Shown here piece after piece: positions 19,115 through 27,475 of a stretch of DNA of 64,000 nt. The DNA comes from Peptostreptococcus porci. GTDB lineage: Bacteria > Bacillota > Clostridia > Peptostreptococcales > Peptostreptococcaceae. The stretch is taken from the NCBI RefSeq assembly GCF_009695815.1, contig NZ_VUNE01000001.1:1-64000 (forward strand), read 5' to 3'. Positions within the stretch are counted from its first letter, which is position 1. Every line of letters begins with the position of its first letter. The notes below the pieces were generated by a model, which saw only the letters and a list, made by a program, of their open reading frames with translations, had not been told where the DNA came from and made no database searches. The translations under genes and the position numbers were made by a program.

Positions 19115-20593
19115 ATGAAAAAACTTAGTAAAGTGTTTGGAATACTGATGGCTATGGCTATTGTTCTTCTGTCAGTATTGCCAGTGAATGCAGCAGCACC
19201 ATCAGAAACATATGACATTGTGGTACACAAAGTACTTTTGAAAAGCCTTGAAGGATTTCCTAAGGAAGGTGGTACACCGGGTATAGATGGTAAGACAAAT
19301 TATGATGGTGCTAAAATTTCGAATTTAGAGGGTTATTTTGGCAATGGAGCAAAAACTGTTAAAGGTGTATATTTTGAAGTAGTTGATAAAAGTACAAACA
19401 AGGTAGTAAAAGAGGGTGCCACTGGAGATAATGGTGAGGTCGCTTTTAATGGCTTAGCAGCTGGAACATACATAGTTAGAGAGAATAAGTCTAAGACTGT
19501 TTTATCAGGCGAGTTAAATGGTAAGATGCCTGGTTCAACAATTCCGATTACTATTGTTTTACCAGTCTATAAGGCTGCTGGTGGAAAATTCACGACAGGG
19601 GAAAATGCTCTTCATGTCTATCCTAAAAATACAGTTGACGAACCAACAATCGAAAAGTCAGTAACAGAATCAAAGAATATGCACGATACTGTAGGCATTG
19701 GTCAGACAAAACCATTTATAATCGAATCAGTTATGCCTGACAAGATTGAGGATTATAAAGTGTTAAGATACACTGACCAATTTTCAAAGGGATTGTCATA
19801 TCAAGGTGAATTAAAAGTTTTTAAAAATGATGTTGAAGTAACAAAGGATAATAATTACGAAGTTACAGAACCTGGGCTTGGAACGAAAAATGCAAAAATA
19901 ACTGTAAATTTCAAAGAATCGTATATTAAAACACTTAGAAAAGGCGATAAGATAAAGATTACATACAATGCAACAGTTAATGAGGATGCAGTAATGGGTG
20001 CAGCTAATCCAAATGAAATTAAGTTGGAGTATAGTACGAATCCAGATTCAATAAAAGAAAAGAAACCAGAAAATCCAGAGTTGCATACTGGTGGTAAGAA
20101 ATTTATAAAAAAAGATAATGATTTGAATAAACCGCTGGATAATGCTGAGTTTGTAATCAAAAATTCAAAAGAAAAAACTGCAAAATATTTAAAGCAGGAT
20201 CCAACTACTTTAAAAATAGAATGGGTTGATAGTAAAGATACTGCAACAAAATTTGTCTCTAAAAGTGGTGGATTGTTTGAAGTAAAGGGATTGCCATATG
20301 GAGCAAAAGGAAATAATAACACACAGGGTGAGTCAACATATTACTTAGAAGAAATAAAGGCTCCTACTGGTTATTCATTAAATACAGAAGCTATAGAATT
20401 TAAGGTTAATGCTACTAGTTATTATAAGGATCCAACAAATATAAGTCTTGGCATTGCAGATCCACAAGTGATAAACAACCACAAAGTAACTATTCCACAG
20501 ACAGGTGGTATAGGTTCAGTGGTAGTTATAGTAGGTGGTATACTAATCACTGCTCTTGGTATCTACATGAAAAAAAGAAACTCTAGGGTATAA
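19115..20593 (+). CDS. Major backbone pilin, isopeptide-forming, LPXTG-type (locus 1)
   Basis: A 492-residue shaft pilin. It has a signal peptide ending near LPVNAAAPS, a Cna_B-like N-terminal domain, the pilin motif YPKN at 169-172 (Lys171 is the expected cross-linking lysine), a central isopeptide domain and a final Cna_B domain with an E-box-like YYLEEIKAPTGY. The sorting signal is IPQTGG at 460. Start ATG 19115 has the SD GGGGAGG; the frame is open from 19067 but without an SD. It is closely similar to the backbone pilin of locus 2 (shared VTES-NMHDTVGIG and TKPFIIES blocks). A 262-base gap separates it from the tip gene, with no clear terminator. Confidence 0.9.
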   Translation: MKKLSKVFGILMAMAIVLLSVLPVNAAAPSETYDIVVHKVLLKSLEGFPKEGGTPGIDGKTNYDGAKISNLEGYFGNGAKTVKGVYFEVVDKSTNKVVKEGATGDNGEVAFNGLAAGTYIVRENKSKTVLSGELNGKMPGSTIPITIVLPVYKAAGGKFTTGENALHVYPKNTVDEPTIEKSVTESKNMHDTVGIGQTKPFIIESVMPDKIEDYKVLRYTDQFSKGLSYQGELKVFKNDVEVTKDNNYEVTEPGLGTKNAKITVNFKESYIKTLRKGDKIKITYNATVNEDAVMGAANPNEIKLEYSTNPDSIKEKKPENPELHTGGKKFIKKDNDLNKPLDNAEFVIKNSKEKTAKYLKQDPTTLKIEWVDSKDTATKFVSKSGGLFEVKGLPYGAKGNNNTQGESTYYLEEIKAPTGYSLNTEAIEFKVNATSYYKDPTNISLGIADPQVINNHKVTIPQTGGIGSVVVIVGGILITALGIYMKKRNSRV

Positions 20594-20630
20594 TCAATAA
20601 ATAAAAAAACAACTCATACATTAAATATTT

Positions 20631-20699
20631 GGGGGATTGTCACAACGATAATTGCCCCCTCAATCAATCACTGAAAATACTTTCAGTGATTGATTGAGG
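20631..20699 (+). ncRNA. Intercistronic two-hairpin RNA element between backbone and base pilin genes (locus 1)
   Basis: Hairpin B is a perfect 19-bp stem, 20658-20676 (CCTCAATCAATCACTGAAA) with 20681-20699, and a 4-base loop. Immediately 5' is hairpin A, 20631-20659: GGGGG with CCCCC plus ATTGTC with GATAAT (one wobble) and a 5-base loop. A and B overlap by two bases. There is no T run, so it is not an ordinary terminator. Locus 2 has the same architecture in the same place with compensated stem changes. A role in mRNA processing, stability or partial transcription stop is inferred. Confidence 0.75.
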
Positions 20700-20730
20700 C
20701 AAATTCAGAGGAAGGGAGAATATAATATAT

Positions 20731-21663
20731 ATGAGGTCAATTAAGAACAGCTCACTGATATTGCTAATTTTTATGATAATTTTTTCCTTTACAATAAATA
20801 GTGTGTATGCAAAAGAAGCAAAATCTTCTCAGGATACGGGATCTATTAGCATTGTAAAATTACTCAATAAGGAAAATGGAAAAAGTGCCATACCAGTATC
20901 TGGAAGTGTATTTGGACTAATAAAAATTGGTGATGAAGAAATTGGTAATGAAAAAAAGGAAAGCTTGGCAAAAAAGCTAGAATCAATGTCGTTGGAGCAG
21001 ATTCAAAAAGAATATGAATCAAAGGGTAAAATGGTAATTAGTAGTGCCACTGATAATAAGGGGGAAACAGTGGTCTCTAATTTGAGTGTTGGTTCATACT
21101 ATGTTGCCGAAATTACAAAAGTAGGAAATTTATGGAAAAAAAGCAATCAAACATCGCCTCTTATTGTCAATGTTGAGAAAACGAGTAAATTGGTAAAGGT
21201 CTATACAAAATCAACAGTTCCACCTAAAGGCAAAGAATTATCGGTAAAAAAAGTATGGGTTGGAAACAAATTAAAGATGATACAAGTTTACTTGTATGCA
21301 AATGGTCAAAAAGTAGATGAAGTTGAACTTAGTGAAAGTAATGGATGGACGTATACATTCAAATCACTAAAGGAAAAAAGTGTAAATGGTAAAGAGATCA
21401 TTTATTCAGTTAAAGAAGAGGTTCCTAGTGGATATACATCAGAAATAAAAGAAAATAGTCCTAATGAATTTGTTATCACAAACACAGAAAAGAGCTCTGG
21501 TGGAGAACCAAAGCAACAGAATAGGTCATCTTCTGATACTGGTGGAAAAATAGGATCAATAATAAAAACTGGAGATTGGAAGGTATATCTTATTATTGGT
21601 GTAGGTATCGTGTTGATGGCACTAGGATACAAAGTATATAGAAAAAAGCCAGATAAAAAATAA
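20731..21663 (+). CDS. Minor (base) pilin with IIKTGD sorting signal (locus 1)
   Basis: A 310-residue secreted pilin. A signal peptide (to about residue 28) is followed by a Cna_B/SpaA-like domain (GSVFGLIKIGDEEIG; TVVSNLSVGSYYVAEI), then a second Cna_B domain (about 165-250) that the locus-2 homolog lacks. The sorting signal is IIKTGD at 277-282, with a hydrophobic span and tail KVYRKKPDKK. Position after the backbone gene, small size and a motif different from tip and backbone fit a base pilin that joins the fibre to peptidoglycan (inference). The SD (GAAGGGAG) is rather far from the ATG. Confidence 0.83.
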   Translation: MRSIKNSSLILLIFMIIFSFTINSVYAKEAKSSQDTGSISIVKLLNKENGKSAIPVSGSVFGLIKIGDEEIGNEKKESLAKKLESMSLEQIQKEYESKGKMVISSATDNKGETVVSNLSVGSYYVAEITKVGNLWKKSNQTSPLIVNVEKTSKLVKVYTKSTVPPKGKELSVKKVWVGNKLKMIQVYLYANGQKVDEVELSESNGWTYTFKSLKEKSVNGKEIIYSVKEEVPSGYTSEIKENSPNEFVITNTEKSSGGEPKQQNRSSSDTGGKIGSIIKTGDWKVYLIIGVGIVLMALGYKVYRKKPDKK

Positions 21664-21679
21664 AAAATAGAAATAAAAT

Positions 21680-21706
21680 CACCTCAGCCGAGGTGTTTTT
21701 ATTTTA
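21680..21706 (+). terminator. Terminator between base pilin and the first sortase gene (locus 1)
   Basis: CACCTC (21680-21685) pairs with GAGGTG (21690-21695) around AGCC, followed by TTTTTATTTT. It lies inside the apparent operon, so sortase expression would depend on read-through or its own promoter. Confidence 0.8.
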
Positions 21707-21747
21707 AAGAGATAAAATAAAAAGAATTATAATATGGTAGGTGTTAT

Positions 21748-22671
21748 ATGGAAAAACAACAGGAAGAAACAAATAAAGAAAATATGAATAAAGAAAGTAG
21801 AGCAAGTAAAAAAAAATCTAAGAAAAATAGAACGATAAATAATATTATTAATGTAGTAATATTGGTAGGAGTTCTAGTAATTCTATATCCGTTTATAAGT
21901 CAAATGTACTATAGTTTTTTGTCAAAAAGTGATATCAAGGACTTTGATGAACAGACGAAAACTATACAAACACACGAAGTAAAGCAGAGAATGGATTTGG
22001 CGAAGGCATATAATGAGTCTTTGAGGAATGTGGTGATAGACGATCCATATGTGAAGAAAAAGCTTGAAGAAGGTAGGAAAGCATATGCAAAAATGCTGGA
22101 GGTACATGAGAAAATAGGTCATATTTCGATACCAAAAATGAACGAGGAATTGGCAATATATGCAGGTACAAGTGAATCGGTACTACAAAAAGGTGTTGGT
22201 CATATGGAGGGGACTTCTCTGCCGATTGGAGGTAAAAGCACACACTCTGTTTTGACAGCGCATTCTGGTATTCCAAAAAACAGACTATTTACTGATTTAA
22301 ATAAATTAGAGAAGGGTGATCATTTCTATGTAACGAACATAGGTGAAACTCTGGCATATGAAGTCGATCAAATAAAGGTTATCGAACCATCGAAATTTGA
22401 TGATTTGCAAATTGTGCCAGGAAGGGACTATGCAACTCTATTGACGTGTACACCATATATGGTAAACTCACATAGATTAATAGTAAGAGGGCATAGAATT
22501 CCTTATGACAAGGGAAAAAGATTAGAAGAAGAAAATAATTCTGAGTTTGATGGAATGAAGAAAATTGGTATAATAAGTATCGCTTTGATATTGGTAGTAT
22601 TTTTTGTATTATTTTCAAAAAAGAAGAAAAAAGCTAAAAAAGAAGAAAAAACTAACAAAAATGATATTTAA
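21748..22671 (+). CDS. Class C (pilin-polymerising) sortase 1, locus 1
   Basis: A 307-residue membrane transpeptidase that joins pilin subunits. An N-terminal helix (NIINVVILVGVLVILYPFIS) and a C-terminal helix plus Lys-rich tail frame the catalytic domain. The class C lid motif DPY is present (VVIDDPYVKK). Catalytic residues are His in LTAHSG, Cys in LLTCTPY and Arg in HRLIVRG. The SD is GTAGGTG. It is closer to the sortase of locus 2 than to its own neighbour at 22711: both have GHMEGTSLPIGGK and LTAHSGIP. Confidence 0.93.
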   Translation: MEKQQEETNKENMNKESRASKKKSKKNRTINNIINVVILVGVLVILYPFISQMYYSFLSKSDIKDFDEQTKTIQTHEVKQRMDLAKAYNESLRNVVIDDPYVKKKLEEGRKAYAKMLEVHEKIGHISIPKMNEELAIYAGTSESVLQKGVGHMEGTSLPIGGKSTHSVLTAHSGIPKNRLFTDLNKLEKGDHFYVTNIGETLAYEVDQIKVIEPSKFDDLQIVPGRDYATLLTCTPYMVNSHRLIVRGHRIPYDKGKRLEEENNSEFDGMKKIGIISIALILVVFFVLFSKKKKKAKKEEKTNKNDI

Positions 22672-22674
22672 TTG

Positions 22675-22713
22675 AGGAGGCGTTAGTGAAGATATTTCTA
22701 ACGAAAAAATATG
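22675..22713 (+). promoter_or_regulatory. Shine-Dalgarno separated from AUG by a hairpin, before sortase 2
   Basis: A strong SD (AGGAGG, 22675-22680) lies 30 bases before ATG 22711. Between them a 6-bp stem CGTTAG (22681-22686) / CTAACG (22698-22703) would bring SD and AUG to an effective spacing of seven bases. The same SD also serves GTG 22686, which opens a 10-codon frame (GTG to TAG 22718) overlapping the sortase start. The sortase frame has a stop at 22699, so no upstream start is possible. Confidence 0.65.
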
Positions 22714-23589
22714 AGTAGGAGTAAGAAGAGAAATAAGAGTACTTTTTGGGGTAAAATAGTAAATCGATTATGGGTTATAATAGTTTCAGTAGGTATATTG
22801 ATTATGGTATATCCATTTATTAGTCAGCAGTACTATAACTACTTATCGAAACAAGATGTACAAGATTTCAAGGAAGCTGTAAATACAATCGGTAGCTATG
22901 AAATCAATAAAAAGATGGATTTGGCAATGGCATATAATCAATCATTAAAGCCTGGTATGTTTTTCGATCCATTTAATGAGAAGGTGAAGGCAGGTAGAGC
23001 AGAGTACGCTAGGATGCTGGAAATTCATGAGAAAATTGGATATATTGATATTCCGAAGATAGGGCAAAATATAATCATTAAGGCTGGAACGAGTGAATCG
23101 GTTTTGCAGGAATGTGCTGGTCATCTCGAGGGTACAAGCCTACCGACTGGTGGCAAAAATACACATACTGTCATTACGGCTCATAGAGGATTGCCATCTG
23201 CAAAGCTGTTTACAAATTTAAATGAAATGCAAAAAGGAGATGTTTTTTTCATTACAAATATCAAAGAAAAGTTGGCGTATAAGGTTGTGAGCATCAAAAC
23301 AGTAGAGCCAACTGATTTCGATCCGGTACGTGTTGAAAAGGATAAAGATTATGCCACACTGATGACGTGTACTCCATATATGATAAATTCGCATAGACTG
23401 CTGGTCAAGGGTGAAAGGATACCTATTAATATGAGTATGACAGTGGCAGAAAAAAATGAAAAGGAAAATATATTCAAGAAAATGATTAAATACGTTTCTG
23501 TGTTGTTGATTTTAATGATTATATCGATTATAATTTATAAAAAGAAAAAGGGGAAAAAACATATCTGTAAAAACGAAAAACAGAGTTAA
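22711..23589 (+). CDS. Class C sortase 2, locus 1
   Basis: A 292-residue class C sortase. Membrane helices lie near residues 15-37 (LWVIIVSVGILIMVYPFIS) and 255-275. The lid is DPF (MFFDPFNEKV) instead of DPY. Catalytic His (ITAHRG), Cys (LMTCTPY) and Arg (HRLLVKG) are present. It is more diverged than the other two class C enzymes here (ECAGHLEGTSLPTGGK), which suggests another substrate pair, perhaps adding tip or base pilin. Translation start is unusual: see 22675-22713. Confidence 0.92.
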   Translation: MSRSKKRNKSTFWGKIVNRLWVIIVSVGILIMVYPFISQQYYNYLSKQDVQDFKEAVNTIGSYEINKKMDLAMAYNQSLKPGMFFDPFNEKVKAGRAEYARMLEIHEKIGYIDIPKIGQNIIIKAGTSESVLQECAGHLEGTSLPTGGKNTHTVITAHRGLPSAKLFTNLNEMQKGDVFFITNIKEKLAYKVVSIKTVEPTDFDPVRVEKDKDYATLMTCTPYMINSHRLLVKGERIPINMSMTVAEKNEKENIFKKMIKYVSVLLILMIISIIIYKKKKGKKHICKNEKQS

Positions 23590-23628
23590 TGGTCAAGCCC
23601 CATTTATTTGAGTGCTAGGAGGAAGTCA

Positions 23629-24522
23629 TTGAAAACAAGAAAAATAATAGGATTGCTAATTTTTTTATTTGGAATTTCGCTGGTGACATATCCTTTTCTG
23701 AGTATGTCGATAGATGATTTTACACAATATGAAAGAAATAGAGAGTTCGAGGAAGAAATAAGTAGGGACAGGCATATCAATGATAAGATTAAAAAATTAT
23801 ATGATCGTAGGAATCGAACTAAAACATCAAATACACAGACAAATTCATCAAATGAGAATATAAGAGATGTATTTGCAGGTGAAGACAGTGTAAATATTGA
23901 AAAAAACGATTTGAGGGATTTGGGTATCAATTTAAATAAAAAGGTTGGTTTTGTTTCGATTCCCAAGCTAGGACAGTCATTCGATTTGTATTTGGACGCA
24001 AATTATGAAAAAATAGCAAAAGGTGTGGCTGTATTATCTGAGAGTGATTTGCCCGTTGGTGGAAAAGGAAAAAGAACTGTAATAGCGGGTCATAGTGGAT
24101 ATTACAACAAGGTCATGTTTTTGAATATACATAAGCTTCAAAGTGGTGATTCGATTATCGTCAATTTTCTAGGAAAAAAAATAGAATATAAGGTCTATGG
24201 CATGGAAAAAATATATCCTGAGCAAGGTGATAAGCTAAAGCCAATTGAGTCAGAGGATACATTGACGCTGTTAACATGTACTCAGGCTCCTAGATACGAT
24301 ATGCGTCTATTGGTGAATGCGAGAAGAGTAGCTGACAATGTTCAAACAAATAGTGTCAATAATACAATCGCCAATGATAGCATTGTTGAATATATAAGTG
24401 ACAAAAATGTGGAACCAGCAATAAAAATAAGAAAGATATTTCCATATGTAATCAGTGCGTTCAACATAATTTTGATAATAATTATATTGTTAAAATTATA
24501 CAGAGTTATTAAAAGTAAATAA
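23629..24522 (+). CDS. Divergent sortase, locus 1
   Basis: A 297-residue sortase fold with N-terminal (IIGLLIFLFGISLVTYPFLS) and C-terminal helices. Catalytic His (IAGHSGYYN), Cys (LTLLTCTQAP) and Arg (YDMRLLVNARR) are visible. It lacks the class C signatures TCTPY and HRLLVRG and has no DPY/DPF lid; instead an Asn/Thr/Ser-rich segment (about 60-85) joins helix and catalytic domain. Its subclass is uncertain. Anchoring of the IIKTGD base pilin is one possibility, but locus 2 has no copy. Start TTG 23629 has a consensus SD (AGGAGG, spacing six); the frame opens at TTG 23608. Confidence 0.8.
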   Translation: MKTRKIIGLLIFLFGISLVTYPFLSMSIDDFTQYERNREFEEEISRDRHINDKIKKLYDRRNRTKTSNTQTNSSNENIRDVFAGEDSVNIEKNDLRDLGINLNKKVGFVSIPKLGQSFDLYLDANYEKIAKGVAVLSESDLPVGGKGKRTVIAGHSGYYNKVMFLNIHKLQSGDSIIVNFLGKKIEYKVYGMEKIYPEQGDKLKPIESEDTLTLLTCTQAPRYDMRLLVNARRVADNVQTNSVNNTIANDSIVEYISDKNVEPAIKIRKIFPYVISAFNIILIIIILLKLYRVIKSK

Positions 24523-24583
24523 TCCTTTAGATTGAAATGACGACAGGGTTGTTGTTCTGAAATCTAAAATCTCCAGTAAGTAG

Positions 24584-24639
24584 TGGCGGATATTTTATAG
24601 AGGTAAAATGAAAAACATACCTTGATATGATATTCGCCA
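24584..24639. repeat. 21-bp imperfect inverted repeat after the locus-1 sortases
   Basis: Arms 24584-24604 and 24619-24639 (ends TGGCGGATAT and ATATTCGCCA) pair with only a few mismatches or wobbles around a 14-base loop. No T run follows, so a terminator role is not certain. Confidence 0.6.
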
Positions 24640-24667
24640 TTATTAATAATAAGTATCATTTTTCTTC

Positions 24668-24696
24668 TTGACATGTAAAAAATTAAGCTATAATAT
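24668..24696 (+). promoter_or_regulatory. Promoter of the second AraC-type regulator
   Basis: TTGACA (24668-24673), 17-base spacer, TAATAT (24691-24696); an overlapping TATAAT at 24689 gives a 15-base spacer. Confidence 0.7.
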
Positions 24697-24783
24697 ATTT
24701 TTAAAGATGAAGATAATTATAATATAATATTTTATTAAAAAATATAAAAAGGTGTGAGGGATTTTAGAGGAGGAATAAATCTT

Positions 24784-27204
24784 ATGAATAGCTCAAATAA
24801 CTTGGTATTAAAGGTCAATTCCAAAGTGGAATTAACAGAATATATACCATTCGATTTTAATATTTCTAGTTATAATATAATTAGCTTTAATGTTAATCCA
24901 ATAAAAAAATTAAAAGTAATTATGGTGCTAGAAGGAAAAATTGAGTTAGAAACTCAGGGAAGAATTATCGTTTTGGAGAAAAATCAAATTGGAGTAATTA
25001 ATCCCAGCAAGGTCTATATTATAAAGCCGCAAGAAAAAAACTTGATAATTGAATTGAATATTGACAGAAGTTTCATTGTAGGTGACAAAGATAATTTGGA
25101 GATTATGGACTATTGTATTTTTGGAGACACTAGTGAGGAACATTACAAAAAGCTAGTTGAGTTGATAGAGAATCTTTTTTATTTGTATGTTAAAGATAAT
25201 GTCGTGTCATCAAATATGTTGTTGACGGTGCTCAATGAAGTTCTAAATGTGATGAATGGAAGCTTTGTTCAGAGTAGAGAATATTTGGGACAAGCTTTTA
25301 AATTTTGGCAAGAGGAAAAACTCTATGAGCTAATGGAGAGAATATATAAAAACTCAGGGAGATATTTATTAAACGATTTGGCAGACGAATTTGGAATGAA
25401 GCCATCAAATTTTTCGAACCTATTCAAAAAAGTTTCAGGATGTGGGTTTGTAGATTTTCATCACTATACAAGGCTCGAAAAATCAATACGTTTGCTATCG
25501 AATAAGGAGTATTCAATATCTGATGTGGCAGAGCTTTCTGGATTTTCTAGTTCAAAGACATTGAGTGAGAGCTATAAAAAGTATATAGGTATAACTCCGT
25601 TATCGGCTAGAAAATTTATCTCCAATAACATCAATGAGTATAAGTATATGTCGTTGAATAATATTTTAAGCTTGGATTTATTGAAGGCTATTTTTACAAA
25701 ATATAGCGAAGAAAGGTTCTTCTCAAAAAAGGACATAGATTTTGTTAGAGAAAAGGTCTTCAATGTGGACTCAAAGGATGAATCAAAAGCTATAGAACTT
25801 CATTCTGGATTTAGCAAGGTAGCGGATGTAGATATTTATGAAGGAGAATGGTTTGATTTTTACAGGGATAACTCGTCACATTTAAAGCACGAATATATGA
25901 GAATTAATCTATGTTTTGAAAATGGAGAAATATACTGGATAAAAAACATTGCAAATAAAGAAAAACTGAATTTTTACGATGCCAATTATTACATACAAGA
26001 ATTTCACAGAATTAGCTTGAATCCGATGCTGGTATTGGAATTTCCAGAAAAAACTATCGATTTAATACTGGAAAATTCATTTAATTTAAAATGTATTGAG
26101 GAGGTTATAGATTTTTTCGATTTTCTTGCTAGTAATGTACCTATGAGAAATTTAAAAAATTGGATGATAGAGATAAAAATGCCATCATTATGGAATAGAA
26201 AATACGACAGCAATAGGCATATGTTAAACAAAAAAATCTATAGATTAATACGAGATTTAGTGATTAATAAAATTGGAATAGAAAATATAGGCGTAAATTT
26301 GGGTGAAGTTTCGATAGTTGAAAATCGTGATCTTTTGGACGACATGGAAGAAATAATAATGTATGGAGATTATCCTAAATTTTTTTCGTACGATGTAGTT
26401 GATGAAACTCTTTATGTTACAAAGGATGCATCAGAATGTATTTTACTTAGAATAATTGAGCAGATGGATAGAATGTTCAAATATATCGAACTATTAAAGC
26501 AAAAATATTTTTTTGATGCTGAATTATATGTATCTAGGATGATGCTATATTATGATTGGAAAAGTATACCTGAGCAATATTGGGAGTCAATACAGGCACT
26601 GAGCTTGATTAGTACTTACCTATTTTTTCAAATAAATAAGGTAGTAGTTTGTTCATCATATACTTTTAATGAATTTTTTGAGTCTAGAAAAGAGTTCATT
26701 AAAAGTATTGGCGACTTTACTTTAAAGTATATGATGAATAATATTTGGGGGATAAAATCTTTAAACTACTACGTTAGATCGTATTTAGAATCCTTTAGTG
26801 GTTTATGTGTCTATAATGAGCCAGGTCTAATAGTTACAAAAAATAAGGATGACTTCGCTTGCATGCTGTATCAAGATATGGCTAGTTGCATAAAGTATAT
26901 TATGTCAGGTAATGATGAACGAGAATTTCCAGTAAAAAATTTCAGAGTGAGAATATTGGGAATGGTTGGTAGATATAAAGTCATTACAAAGACAATAAAA
27001 TCTAGCAAGGGGAGCTTTTACAATGATTTTAAAAAATTGGGAGCTCAAAAATTTTTGACTGTCGAGGAGAAGGATTATTTAAAGAAAAAGGTAATACCAG
27101 AAATGCATGTTGAAAATGTAAGCCTTTTTGGAGTATTTGACAAGACATTTACTTTGGACTTGTTTGAAATAATGTATTTGGAAATAAAAAAAATAAATAT
27201 TTGA
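24784..27204 (+). CDS. AraC-family regulator with degenerate GH39-like C-terminal domain (pilus locus 2)
   Basis: An 806-residue paralog of the regulator at 13569 with the same three parts: N-terminal cupin-like sensor (KNQIGVINPSKVYIIKP), AraC HTH pair (LNDLADEFGMKPSNFSNLFKK; ISDVAELSGFSSSKTLSESYKKY) and GH39-like region. WMIEIKMPSLWN near 460 again lacks the acid/base Asn-Glu, and at the nucleophile position it has Asp (YYDW, Asp591) where the paralog has Glu. ATG 24784 follows the SD GAGGAGG by ten bases; GTG 24754 lies in the same frame without an SD. It probably controls pilus locus 2. Confidence 0.8.
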   Translation: MNSSNNLVLKVNSKVELTEYIPFDFNISSYNIISFNVNPIKKLKVIMVLEGKIELETQGRIIVLEKNQIGVINPSKVYIIKPQEKNLIIELNIDRSFIVGDKDNLEIMDYCIFGDTSEEHYKKLVELIENLFYLYVKDNVVSSNMLLTVLNEVLNVMNGSFVQSREYLGQAFKFWQEEKLYELMERIYKNSGRYLLNDLADEFGMKPSNFSNLFKKVSGCGFVDFHHYTRLEKSIRLLSNKEYSISDVAELSGFSSSKTLSESYKKYIGITPLSARKFISNNINEYKYMSLNNILSLDLLKAIFTKYSEERFFSKKDIDFVREKVFNVDSKDESKAIELHSGFSKVADVDIYEGEWFDFYRDNSSHLKHEYMRINLCFENGEIYWIKNIANKEKLNFYDANYYIQEFHRISLNPMLVLEFPEKTIDLILENSFNLKCIEEVIDFFDFLASNVPMRNLKNWMIEIKMPSLWNRKYDSNRHMLNKKIYRLIRDLVINKIGIENIGVNLGEVSIVENRDLLDDMEEIIMYGDYPKFFSYDVVDETLYVTKDASECILLRIIEQMDRMFKYIELLKQKYFFDAELYVSRMMLYYDWKSIPEQYWESIQALSLISTYLFFQINKVVVCSSYTFNEFFESRKEFIKSIGDFTLKYMMNNIWGIKSLNYYVRSYLESFSGLCVYNEPGLIVTKNKDDFACMLYQDMASCIKYIMSGNDEREFPVKNFRVRILGMVGRYKVITKTIKSSKGSFYNDFKKLGAQKFLTVEEKDYLKKKVIPEMHVENVSLFGVFDKTFTLDLFEIMYLEIKKINI

Positions 27205-27270
27205 TATTTTTGATAATTTCTCAAACCTTTGTGGTTATCGATATTTGAAAGGCAAATTTATCATTTATAA

Positions 27271-27304
27271 AAAAATTCCTGTATTATTAACAGGAATTTT
27301 TTTA
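27271..27304 (+). terminator. Terminator of regulator 2
   Basis: AAAAATTCCTGT pairs with ACAGGAATTTTT around a short TATTA-type loop and ends in seven T. Confidence 0.9.
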
Positions 27305-27357
27305 TTGCTTCTGTTCAAAATAATAAAAATAGGGAAAAAATATATAACTTACAGCAA

Positions 27358-27386
27358 TGACTATACAATAATTATTTTGTTATAAT
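27358..27386 (+). promoter_or_regulatory. Probable promoter of pilus operon 2
   Basis: TGACTA (27358-27363), 17-base spacer, TATAAT (27381-27386), in the context TTGTTATAATTCGA that resembles the site before tip adhesin 1. Confidence 0.5.
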
Positions 27387-27475
27387 TCGAATTAAGGTAA
27401 TTATATTATACAGTTGGGTTGCAATAAACCATGTTGTAAATAGAATCAAAGCGATAAATAGCGAGGAGGTTTATT

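Noticed and set aside
20658-20699. Hairpin B of locus 1 as an ordinary Rho-independent terminator
   Set aside because: The stem is followed by CAAATTC with no T run, and the same is true of the locus-2 copy, so it is kept as a separate element.
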